The notes under the pieces are model-generated. The model saw only the letters and a list, made by a program, of their open reading frames with translations. It did not search any database and was not told where the DNA came from. From positions 1,552,001-1,616,000 of the forward strand of contig NC_087065.1 in the NCBI RefSeq assembly GCF_963678635.1: a stretch of DNA of 64,000 bases. Reading direction: 5' to 3'. A program made the position numbers and the translations under genes. Origin of the DNA: Symsagittifera roscoffensis (taxonomy: Eukaryota > Xenacoelomorpha > Acoela > Convolutidae). Position 1 is the first letter of the stretch, and each line of letters starts with the position of its first letter. Below, in pieces: positions 46,501 through 56,399 of this stretch.

Positions 46501-47985
46501 TTCCATTAGTATATGCAGTCTGCAGCTGTGGATAAGCGTTCCTGAGATAGAGGTACTGACACAGTAGAGTAAAGCTACTTCCGTTGACCTTCCACTATAT
46601 GATGCAGTCTGCAGCTGTGCATAAGCGTTCCTGAGATAGAGGTATTGATACAGTAGATTAAAACTGTTTCCGTTGATCTTCCACTAGTATAGTCAGTCTT
46701 CAGCTCTGGATAACCGTTCCTGAGATAGAGGTTCTCACACACTAGAGTAAAGCTGTTTCTGTTGAACTTCTGCTAGTATAAGCAGTCTGCAGCTGAGGAT
46801 AAGCGTTCCTCAGATAGAGGTAATGACACTGTAGTCTGCAGCGGTGGATAACCGTTGCCGAGATAGAGGTACTGGCACAGTATATTAAAGCTGTTTCCGT
46901 TGACCTTCCACTAGTATATGCAGTCTGCAGGTGGGGATAAGCGTTCCTAAGGTGGAGGTCCTGACACAGTAGAGTAAATCTGTTTCCTTTGACCTTTCAC
47001 TACTATATTCAATCTGCAGCTGTTTACAAGCGTTCCTGAGATAGAGGTACTGACACAGTAGAGTAAAGATGTTTCCGTTAACCTTCCATTAGTATACGCA
47101 GTCTGCAGCTGTTGATAAGCGTTCCTGAGATTGAGGTACTGACACAGTAAAGTAAAGCTGTTTCCGTTGACCTTCCACTAGTATATGCAGTCTGCAGCTG
47201 TGGATAAGCGTTCCTGAGATAGAGGTACTGACACAGTAGAGTAAAGCTACTTCCGTTGACCTTCCACTATTTGATGCAGTCTGCAGCTGTGCATAAGCGT
47301 TCCTGAGATAACAGCGTTCCTGAGAAACAGCTTTACTGACACACTACAGTAAAGCTGTTTCTGTTGAACTTCTGCTAGTATAAGCAGTCTGCAGCTGAGG
47401 ATAAGCGTTCCTCAGATAGAGGTAATGACACAGTAGTCTGCAGCGTTGGATAACCGTTGCCGAGATGGAGGTACTGGCACAGTATATTAAAGCTGTTTCC
47501 GTTGACCTTCCACTAGTATATGCAGTCTGCAGGTGGGGATAAGCGTTCTTAAGGTGGAGGTCCTGACACAGTAGAGTAAATCTGTTTCCTTTTGACCTTT
47601 CACTGCCAGATTCAATCAGCAGCTGTTGACAAGCGTTCCCGAGATAGAGGTACTGATACAGTAGAGTAAAGCTGTTTCCGGTGACCTTCCACTAATATAT
47701 GCAGTCTGCCGCTGGGCAAAAGCGTTCCTGAGATAGAGGTACTGACACAGTAGAGTAAAGCTGCTTCGGTTGACCTTCCACTAGTATATCTAGTCTGCAG
47801 CTGTGGATAAGCGTTCCTGAGATAGAGGTACTGACACAGTAGAGTAAAGTTGTTTCCGTTGACCTTCCATCAAATATGCAGTCTGCAGCTCTGGATAACC
47901 GTTGCTGAGATAGAGGTACTGACACAGTAGAGTAAAGCTTTTTCCGTTGACCTTTTTCGAGGATATGCAGTATGCATATCACTTT
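37563..47985. repeat. 89-bp satellite array, about 117 units, with higher-order structure
   Basis: Unit length is 89 bp (for example, TGCAGTC at 44588 and again at 44677). Typical units contain TGCAGTCTGCAGCTGTGGAT, AAGCGTTCCTGAGATAGAGG, TACTGACACAGTAGAGTAAA and GCTGTTTCCGTTGACCTTCC, and most have a CTGCAG site. Units differ from one another by roughly 5-20%. Shortened units of about 49 bp, in which CACAGTAG runs straight into TCTGCAGC, recur near 39213, 39890, 41096, 42312, 42712, 43652, 43970, 44910, 45313, 45805, 46830 and 47440 and mark higher-order repeats. The left edge is degenerate (37563). The right edge ends abruptly at 47985 after an aberrant unit. All long frames here are by-products of the repeat. 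Confidence 0.95.
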
Positions 47986-48620
47986 TTCCGCAAAAGGGCT
48001 ATTAACACCGGAAGGAGTTGCCGGAGGGTTTTCACTCACTAGGAGTCTTTTTTCGGGGTTCGTATCTTATTTCCATTGCCGCAATAAAATCATTATGCTG
48101 CTGTTCATTATTTCGCATAAATTGCCTATTTCCAATCTAGAGGGGCGGCTTTCCAAGTGCTAATAGCTTCCGATCCAAACACTGGATTGGGTTCAAATCA
48201 TAATACAAGGTGTATCTTGCCACTACCTATCATCCTTCCAAGTTTCAGCTCCCTGTGATCTTCGTAGGCCGAGAAACAACTTCCAGAAGTATGGGGTTAG
48301 TTTGTTCACTTTGGGCATAAAACCAGAAGTGGGGTTCCTAGGAGTATGGGGTTTCAAGCTTAAGCTTTCCTCAGCTAGGCCTACAACATACTGAAATTTG
48401 AATCCAAAACCGCCGCTAGTTTCCGAGTTCTCTAGGGCAATTTACACTTCCGGGGACCATTATCATTCGCCCCCCAAGGGTCTGAGGGTCCCGATTTTTG
48501 TATGCCCGGGTCAAATCATCTCTACTATCACTCCTCTAAATTTGATAACATTAGCTTTCTTAGTTTAGATTTGGGGGGAGGGGATTGTTCGCCGATTTTG
48601 TCAAATTTTATTTTCTGGCA
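47986..48620. other. Moderately GC-rich segment after the satellite, probable repeat
   Basis: Balanced composition unlike its flanks, with recurring words AGAAGTATGGGGTT, AGAAGTGGGGTTCC and GAGTATGGGGTTTC (48286-48352) and CTTCCGG-type patches. No open frame with splice support was found. It may be part of a mobile element, but its ends were not identified. Confidence 0.35.
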
Positions 48621-50623
48621 GAGGAAGGACGATATCTTGGAAGATCGAATTATTTCGAACTCTACCCTTTGTTTGCTCTCCTACTTAACCTAATGACGAA
48701 TCAGTCTTACGCTCAGGTTACTATAGCATGTTATACAGTAGAATCATCAATTCTACAATAATAGTTTTTGTTTTCGCTGAGAAAATCTGTCCTCTCTTTC
48801 GATTTTTGTTTTGACTGATCAAGTATTTATTTTTGTATCTTATCTGTTGTTATCTAAACACAAAGAATTGACTTTGAGAAGAGGTAATTTTGTTGCCGGA
48901 TGCATTTTTTCAACTTTTCATGAAAAAAGCGCTGCTCTCATTAGAGATCAGAGCTTTTTTGCTTTAAAAAATTCATAATTCGAATAGAGCAGACTGCATT
49001 CAACTTCCAATACTTTTTTCATTTGAATAAAGCTTTTATCTTTCAGGTTTTCTTTGTTCCTGTCCGAATAATCTGCCTTTTTTTAGGTCTTTTTTGACAT
49101 CTGCAGAGAGATTTAAGTTTGGATTTATCAGCATTTATGTATGTTCGAACTAAAAAATGATTAGACTCGAGCCACCAATACAATACCGTCACACAATTCC
49201 TATTATTAATCTTTTTCTGTTGTGAGTTTGAGTGTAATTGCTTGCGACAGGTTTTATGGGAAAAAACTGAGCCAGCGCTCCGTTTCTTTCATACAGATAG
49301 AAGCATACAATGTTTTTGAATTTTGAGAAGAAAATTTTTTTGAAAATTTCTGAATGTCCTAAATTGTCAATCAAAAAGAAAGACAACGAAGCGGCCACAG
49401 GGTAGAATGTTTGCTTATTTGAAGTTTTTCGTGGGTTTTTTATTACTCGAGTTTGGTTCTTAATTTTTTTGCTTTTTTTCAATTTATTGCTGAAGCTTCA
49501 TAAATTTAACAAAACAAACTTCAGGGTGCTAGAACTGTAGCAGTGAATTGTAAAATTACAGCAGTGAATTGTAGCTTTTTTCAAATATTTATGGAGAATT
49601 ATGTTGAATTTTTCTTGAATTAGCTCTCAAATCAAACTTTTAGATTATATTAATTAATATCAGCTGATGAAAATTTTGACATAAACGGAACTTCGAATAA
49701 AGGGAAGTGCAAAAATTGTAATTCCTTTTTTTGGTTTTTCGTGGTATTTTTGACATAAACGGTTGTGTATAAAAGCGTAACTCCATTTTTTTAGTACTTC
49801 GTATCCTCACAAGAAATTGATTCTAGCTGGATAATTTTTTTACGAGCGGAATTGATGAAAAAAGAGAATAACCTAAAGACGAAATAAATCAAAATAGAGG
49901 GAGGCTAGTTTTTTTGTTTACAATTTACATTTTACTTCTATTTGTGTAAGAATTAGTTTGGTTTTGAAATAGAAACTAGCTCAACTAAAATGAATCAATT
50001 TATATTTGGCATTTTGAAAGTTATATATATGTACTTCAAAACCTTTTGAACTTAGTCTTGAAACTTTTTTCAATCCTGTTTTGCATCTGAAAAGATACTC
50101 TATGTATTTTTAGGGAATTAGATGAACGAATCAACAAATATACACGGAAGACAATCAGCACATTCATTTTAAGGCTGACCTCTCTAGTGAACCTAAAGTT
50201 TGTAAATTGTTAAATCTGAACTATGATAATCAATTTGAAAAAGAATCATCAGAAAATTATAGTTTTGCGTACCGATGTTTTTCTCAGTCTAATTTCTAAT
50301 AAAAGCCCAACCAAAAAACAAGCTAAAAACCAGCAAAACTAATTGCGAGTGCTCTACTTTAAGAATTTTTGAGCACCAAAAAAAATACAATAAGCTTTAC
50401 AACAAAAGACAACAACGAAATTTGACCGGTTTTGTGTTTAAAATTTGGAGAGAAAAATCATCCTTTTGGGTAAAAATAATTCCAGTTCCCTGTTTTTGGC
50501 TCATCTCTGATAATCTGAATAACTTGGCGATGCCCACAACCACTTGAAAGAGGACAATTATTATGCAAAATTCTACGAGATCGTTGATATATTTTTATAA
50601 GTAAATTAAAATAGAACTGATTG
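48621..50623. other. AT-rich DNA, nothing recognised
   Basis: A small direct repeat GCAGTGAATTGTA occurs at 49540 and 49561. No gene could be supported. Confidence 0.4.
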
Positions 50624-51545
50624 CCCGGGTTGACCAAAACTTCCTATCGTATAATTTCCATATATGAGAAACTTCTTGTCATACAATTTCATACGTACAG
50701 AAAATTGTATGAAAACTCTATGATAAGCATTTTTCCATATATGAAAATTGTATGATAGTATGTTTCTCAATAAACAAAAAATTTTGATTTTTTCTTTCTA
50801 AGTTTAGTTTCTGAAAAATTTTCGGTTGTAGTTGCAACCGAACACAAGTGACAAAGACCTTGGTTACTCAAAACACCAAAGGTTGGCCGGTCTTGCTTTG
50901 ACAATGCATAGAAAACGACCTGAATGTGGCTGTCTTTTACAATTGATATAACAAAAGTAACAAACATTTATTTTTTGGCAGAATTTTTTAATGATGATTA
51001 TTTTAAATTTTTGAATTTTCAAATTATGAGACATTGATCAAGGCATACATTAACACCCCATACAGAAGAAATAGGATATTTCCGCGTTTTTGAAAAAAAT
51101 ATATTAGTGAAAAGAAAATAAAAGCCAATTTTATCGTATCCTGGACTACGTTATGCACACAAAATATTCAATTTTGCATGCAAAAAAAAATTTTTCGAAA
51201 AATGTTTGTTTGCGTACGAAATTCGATTTGCGGTTGAAAAAGAAAACAAAAAAATTTTTGGGCCAAATTTTCAAAATTACCTTGTGTCGCCATCAAAAAA
51301 AAATGCCAGTCATACAATTTCCATATATGGGAATTGTATGATAAGCATTTTTTTTCAAAAAACGAAAACCTCAGTTTTTATCACCAGACTGTTTTATTAG
51401 AATCAAACAGCCACAGAAACGAGTTTATACCAGTTTTCAACCATTTTTAGAAATTGTATGAAAATTGTATGACAAGCATTTTCCCACACACTTAATGTAT
51501 GGAATTGTATGATAAGCATTTTCGGTGTATGGAGGTCAACCCGGG
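50624..51545. mobile_element. 922-bp element with CCCGGGTTGACC inverted ends
   Basis: The left terminus CCCGGGTTGACC (50624-50635) is the exact reverse complement of GGTCAACCCGGG (51534-51545). Inside both ends lie several copies of a TATGATAAGCATTTT / AATTGTATGAAAATTGTATG module. No transposase frame is present. A fragment of the same family lies at 12124-12330. No target duplication was identified. Confidence 0.8.
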
Positions 51546-51965
51546 TGGTTACAGCTTTTTTGCATTTCGGTTTTGTTTTACTCGAAGAATCAACTTTTAG
51601 TTTTAAGTTTCTTCCCGTTATGATTTTTACTTAGATCTAATTTTTTGTTAATCTAGGGTCATTCAAGGGATTGAAAACCAGTAAATCGTTTTATCTTGAA
51701 GGTGATTGTTTTTGAACGCTTGCATTTTCTGAAGTGGTGTCACTAAAGCTCGTGTTAGTGCTCCTGGCAGAGCAAATGTTAATTTTTTCAATAGGCTGGC
51801 CCAGATAATGGGGTTATTATATAAAACAAATTATAGTCTGGATTGCAATAAAAACTTGATTGTAAGATAAGTATCCTTTCAGCTTTCCGATAGAGTCTTA
51901 ATTGCAAGATGAAAACCATATAACTTCGGTTTCGACTTGCCGAGTCGAGATTTTTCACCTAATTT
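51546..51965. other. Spacer, nothing recognised
   Basis: AT-rich, with no supported gene. Confidence 0.35.
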
Positions 51966-51968
51966 GAA

Positions 51969-52090
51969 GCAAGATTTGAGCGGTTTGAGCGGTTTTTTTA
52001 GACAATTACGCTCAAAATCTTGCTTCAAAATGAGCGGTTTGAGCGGTTTTTGAACGGTTTATCTAAAAAAACCGCTCAAAAACCGCGCAA
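51969..52090. repeat. ACCGCTC/GAGCGGT repeat cluster 1
   Basis: Direct and inverted runs of GAGCGGTTT and AAACCGCTC joined to AAGCAAGATTTGAGCGG. The cluster can fold back on itself. Related to the cluster at 52750-52955. Confidence 0.75.
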
Positions 52091-52108
52091 GATTTAATAA
52101 TAAAAGGT

Positions 52109-52181
52109 CGACCACGGAGGGATTCGAACCCGCAATCTTCTGATTCGAAGTCAGGCGCCTTATCCGTTAGTCTATGCGGAC
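52109..52181 (-). tRNA. tRNA-Arg(TCG)-like, probably a pseudogene
   Basis: A 73-base cloverleaf on the - strand with TCG in the anticodon loop (CTTCGAA) and a T loop TTCGAAT. Overall it resembles eukaryotic tRNA-Arg(TCG) through GGATAAGGCG, TCAGAAGATTG and CGTGGTCG. Mismatches occur in the acceptor stem (two), D stem (one), anticodon stem (one) and T stem (one). That makes a working gene unlikely and favours a decayed gene or a tRNA-derived repeat. There is no T-run terminator on its 3' side. Confidence 0.7.
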
Positions 52182-52185
52182 TTTT

Positions 52186-52220
52186 TGGAAGCTTAATATT
52201 CGCTGTATATTAAGCTTCCA
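52186..52220. repeat. Perfect 14-bp hairpin with 7-base loop
   Basis: TGGAAGCTTAATAT at 52186-52199 is exactly complementary to ATATTAAGCTTCCA at 52207-52220. It lies four bases outside the 5' end of the tRNA-like sequence. Confidence 0.9.
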
Positions 52221-52433
52221 GCAAGGAGCTTATCAAGGTTCATGCATGCTTAATATCTTATACATTATTAAGCACAGTGCTACATTACAAATATAAAGAC
52301 AAAATATTACCTTTGCTGGAACTTTTGCTACTTCGAAGAGTTTAAATTTTGGTAAACTTTGAAGACAATGATGATATAACAGTTTTGAATCGATGGTTAA
52401 ACGTGAGGGGGCTTTATAAATATTGGCTTTATA

Positions 52434-52471
52434 TTGATAGTTATAATCTGTTAACAGATAATAACTATCAA
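52434..52471. repeat. 38-bp near-perfect palindrome
   Basis: Centred on GTTAAC without a loop, with outer arms TTGATAGTTAT / ATAACTATCAA. Only one mirrored pair of positions departs from symmetry. It directly abuts the G-rich tract. Confidence 0.85.
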
Positions 52472-52620
52472 CGTTGGGGGGGGGGGGGGGTACGTTGGTG
52501 GGGGGGTTTGTTGGATGTTGGATACGTTGAGGGGGTACGTTGGGGGGAGGGAGTACGTTGGCGGGGGGGGGGGGGGTAAGTTGGGGCGGGGGGGGGGGGG
52601 GCTGGGGTTGTTGGCGTGAA
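52472..52620 (+). repeat. G-rich minisatellite (TACGTTGGGG type)
   Basis: The motif TACGTTGGGGG recurs about five times with G runs of 5 to 16. The many long G tracts on the + strand could form quadruplex structures. The proline-rich frames on the opposite strand are a by-product and are not called. Confidence 0.85.
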
Positions 52621-52737
52621 GAGCTGGTCAAAAATGCTGTTTTTGGGCACTTTTTGGAAAATTACTACATGTTGGTCGCCCCTGGATGAACGTGTTCGTT
52701 CGAGTTTTGCAGAGAAGAGAAACGTTGAGTCTGGGAC

Positions 52738-52965
52738 CTCGACCCGGGAAGACCGCCCAAAAACCGCTCAAAAACCGCTCAAATCTTGCTTGAAAAACCG
52801 TTCAAAAATCACCGCAAGAAATGAGCGGTTTTTGAGCGGTTTTTTAAGCAAGATTTGAGCGGTTTGAGCGGTTTTTCCAAAAAAACGCCCAAACCGCCCA
52901 AACCGCTCAAAACGCTCAAATCTTGGGAAATCTTGAGCGGTTTTTTGAGCGGATCTCGACCCGGG
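52738..52965. repeat. ACCGCTC repeat cluster 2 between two CTCGACCCGGG copies
   Basis: CTCGACCCGGG at 52738-52748 and 52955-52965 bracket about 200 bases of AAACCGCTC, its inverse GAGCGGTTT, CGCCCAAACC, and the words AAATCTTGCTTGAAA / AAGCAAGATTTGAGC. The interior is strongly self-complementary. Confidence 0.75.
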
Positions 52966-52974
52966 TTCCGAAGC

Positions 52975-53480
52975 AAGTGAAGGAATAATTGAACTCCTCG
53001 GAATGATTTTTTCTTTAGACAAGTTTTAAACTTGTAACTAGCAACTTTGACGGAACTTTTTTGAATGATCTGAGAGGTGTTTTTTCCTGAGCTCAAACTT
53101 AAAGTGATTTTTTACCTGTTATGATTTTTTTAAGATGTGGGGTTTAGCGTTGCCATTTTTGCCAGATTGGGATAACCAACGCGAGACACAGTTTGTGCAC
53201 TTAACACGCAGCGAGAAATAATCAGCGCTAGAAATCGTTCCAAATTGACTTGAAATAAGGTATTTGGTATATTTATTACTTTATCTATATGCGAATGAAA
53301 TCACTTTGTACTTCACAGTGCAAAACGTGTGGTGGATAGCCTACAGCGTGTTGTAGATAATTTTCAAAAAAACTCTCAACATTTTTTTTAGTTATCTTAT
53401 TTTCATTTAGTTTTGAAGTTGGTATTTATTTAGCACGTATGAAATAAAATTTAATTGATGTCGTGATGAGGTGATAATAG
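52975..53480. repeat. Diverged third copy of part of the segmental-duplication sequence
   Basis: Shares ordered words with 28830-29400 and 32900-33460: TTTTTTCTTTAGACAA, TTTGACGGAACTTTTTT, GCGAGAAATA/CGCGATATAA-like, AGAAATCGTTCCAAATTG, ATCACTTTGTACTT and GCGTGTGG. Much more diverged than the two main copies. It shows that this stretch is a dispersed repeat family. Confidence 0.6.
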
Positions 53481-53736
53481 ATATCTTTTTGGGAACTGCG
53501 GCTTATTTCATTTAATCAATGCAAAACGTTGATCTTAAGTTCCATATTTGGTAATTTGAAAATGTAGCAAAATTTAGGCAAAGGGTAGAAGCTAGTGGCG
53601 TTATGTAAAGGCAAAATTTAAACATTTCATATCTAGGGCAAATTTTAAAACCTGGCCTGGAAACCAGAAACACAGAAAAATTTATACGATAACAAAAATT
53701 TTGAAAAACGATCCTAGATTTTCAGGATTTTTTTTT

Positions 53737-54777
53737 CAGTTTCAATTTGAAATAAATGCAGATGCGTTCTTGTTTTGGTCATTTCGACTTCGTTTTTCTA
53801 TAGTAAAAGGTTGCAATTGATTTTCCCCAGCTCTAGGAACAGGAAAAATTTTAGGTTAAGAGCCAATTGTTCTAAACGTGTTTTTTTTACCCTGGTGAGA
53901 TTCATTTGTTAGCTTGTTGACTTGTGTTTTCTGACAAAGTCCTTCTTTATTGGCAGTTTGCTCGTTCTACAGCGCTCTTTGAAAAAGAAAAACTTCGGCT
54001 TTTGAGTTTCGTTCCACAGCGTTCTTTAAACTTTTTCAGCAATCTGACAGTTTTTGTAGCAGGCTCTTATCTAATCTGAACAAAAATCAACTTTCGACTG
54101 ACATTATTTGGAAGGCAAAATGTTTTCAGAGAAAAATTTAAGACACCGACAGAATAATTGGTGCAGTTTTTTTCAGCTTTGCAAGTAATTCTGTTTTTCA
54201 GACTAGCCAAGCATTCAGAATTCGGCTCAGTTTGTAAAAAAAATTTTAAACTTTTTTGTAAGTTCTAGATTTCCTATATAATGGAACAGCAGAAAACAGC
54301 TGCGTTTTTTGGTCTGGTTTATTACTATTGACTGGTTATGGAGTAAAGGAGATTAGAGTTTGCGGAAAATATTTATATAAATACACAAATAAATAAATAA
54401 ATTAATAAATGAATAAATAAGAATAATAAATAATTATATATATATATATATATATAAATATATAATTAAAAATACTTAATGATATATATACAAAGAAAAC
54501 TACTTAAATATAAATACATGCATTAAATAACTACTTAGTTATATGTACTTTTTATTTTTTATTATAGTATATAATAGCATGTATAGACAAATTCATACAA
54601 AAATAACTACTTTTATATAATTATAAATATATAAGAAATGTATTTATTTTGCGATTTCCAAATCACTTTCTTTTTCTGTAATTCTTCATAAAAACTATCG
54701 TTATTTTTTCAAATTTTGGATCATTTTTTAAATACTAAATACTGAAGCTCTAAATACTGAAGCTCTTTATTTTTTTT
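53737..54777. repeat. Tandem duplication of about 1 kb, unit 1
   Basis: Aligns in the same orientation with 54778-55668. Both start CAGTTTCA and carry ATGCAGATGCGTTCTTGTTT, TTTAGGAACGGGAAAA-like, CGTTCCACAGCGTTCTTTAAA and GCATTCAGAATTC. Unit 1 is longer because of an AT-rich microsatellite at about 54375-54480 (ATAA and AT repeats). No conserved open frame. Confidence 0.85.
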
Positions 54778-55668
54778 CAGTTTCATTTTGAACTAAATGC
54801 AGATGCGTTCTTGTTTTGATCATTTCGACTTCGTTTTTTATAGGAATAGATTGCAATTTATTTTCTGCAGCTTTAGGAACGGGAAAAATTTTAGGTTAAG
54901 AACCAATTGTTCTAAACGTGGTTTTTTTACCCTGATGAGATTCATTTGTTAACTACTTGACTTGTATTGTCTGAAAAAGTCCTTCTTTTATTGGCAGTTT
55001 GCTCGTTCTACAGCGCTCTTTGAAAAAGAAAACCTTCGGCTTTTGAATTTCGTTCCACAGCGTTCTTTAAAATTTTTGAGCAATATGACAGTTTTTTTAT
55101 AGGCTCTTATCTAATCTGAACAAAAATCAACTTTCGATTGACATTATTTGTACGGCAAAATGATTTCAGAGAAAAATTTAAGTAGCCGACAGAATGTTTG
55201 GTGCAATTTTTTTCAGCTTTGCAAGTCATTCTGTTTTTGAGACTAGCCAAGCATTCAGAATTCTGCTCAATTTGTAGAAAAAAAATACTAAACATTTGTA
55301 TTTATACATACAAAAAAAATTTGTAAAAAGATACTAAAAATTTGTATTTGTAATGAAATACATGTATAAAAATTTAATTAGAAATACTTAATGAAATATA
55401 TACAAAGAAAACTACTTAAATATAAAAACATGCATTAAATAACTACTTAGTTATATGTACTCTATAGTTTATATTATAGTATATAATAGCATGTATAAAC
55501 AAATTCATACAAAAAAATACTTTCATATATTTATAAATATATAAGAAATGTATTTATTTTGCGTTTTCCAAATCATTTTCTTTTTCTGTAATTCTTCATT
55601 AAAACTATCGTTACTTTTTCAAATTTGGGAATCATTTCTTAAATATTAAATACTGAAGCTCTTTATTC
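54778..55668. repeat. Tandem duplication of about 1 kb, unit 2
   Basis: Partner of 53737-54777. Its end, TACTGAAGCTCTTTATTCTGTCAG, runs directly into the first exon-like unit at 55675. Confidence 0.85.
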
Positions 55669-55674
55669 TGTCAG

Positions 55675-56335
55675 AAACACTAGCATCATCAGAGGGAGAA
55701 TTACTCCGGTCAAATGAATTCCATTTTAACAAAACTGGAAACTGCATCTATATCATGCGAGATTTTAAGATCGAGGTTACAAATGCAGGTAATTTCGAGA
55801 AGATCAAAATCTTTTTTTTCTTGTATGTTACCTTTTCCAAATCTTCCCTGTTCTGTTTTTCTTCATTAAGACTATCGTTACTTTGTTAAACAGTGGAATT
55901 TCCATTCTCTCAGATGGATGATTACTCCGGTCAAATGAATTCGCTTTTTAAAAATATGGAAAATGCTCATTTAGCTTGAGGGATTTCAATCCTGAGACGG
56001 CAAAGGTAGTTCAATTCGAGACGACTCAAAAACATAGTTTTTTTCTACTTGGCATGTTTCATTTTCTAAGTCACTTTCTTTTTCTGTATTTCTTCGTAAA
56101 AACTATCGTTTCTTCTATAAATACTGGAATTACTTTTCAAATACTGAATCTCTTTATTCTGTCAGAAAGTCTATCATCATCAGACGGAGAATTACTCCGG
56201 TCAATTGAATTCCACATTGACAAAAAGGGAAATTATATCTATAGCATGAGGGAATTCAAGCCTGAGGCTACTAAGGTAGTTAATTTCGAGAGGACTCAAA
56301 AGCAACCCTTTTTGTTGTCATTATGCATTTTGCAA
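55675..56335 (+). pseudogene. Three tandem exon-like units of an unknown protein
   Basis: Units begin at 55675, 55914 and 56166, each after a CTGTCAG or CTCTCAG acceptor. Units 1 and 3 encode about 36 similar residues, with the core GELLRS.EFH and a second block Y.MR(D/E)F. Similarity continues over the next potential donor (GTAATTTCGAG / GTAGTTAATTTCGAG), so the exon end is uncertain. Unit 2 lacks the start and has TGA and TAA. An open frame joins units 2 and 3 (55976-56365), but half of it is low-complexity Phe/Leu sequence between the units. The family is not recognised. They could be exons of a larger + strand gene, or relics of one. The surrounding intron-like DNA is duplicated together with them. 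Confidence 0.45.
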
Positions 56336-56399
56336 GTCGTTTCCTCATTGTGTAATTCTTCATAAAAACTATCGTTACTTCTTTAAATGGTCGAATTAC

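Noticed and set aside
37563-47985. CTGTGGATAA in most satellite units matches the bacterial DnaA box TTATCCACA.
   Set aside because: The surroundings are clearly eukaryotic (introns, LINEs, hAT elements, tRNA-like repeats); the match is a chance property of one unit multiplied by tandem copying.
37563-47985. Regularly spaced repeats that might be taken for a CRISPR array.
   Set aside because: The whole 89-bp unit is repeated with no unique spacers, and units vary along their full length, as in satellite DNA.
38221-48039. Many - strand ORFs of 60-155 codons with Tyr/Leu/Ser-rich repeats.
   Set aside because: They are translations of the satellite and shift frame every 89 bases; no start context, splice or family support.
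52233-52650. Proline-rich - strand ORF of 132 codons.
   Set aside because: It is the complement of the G-rich minisatellite and has no support outside it.
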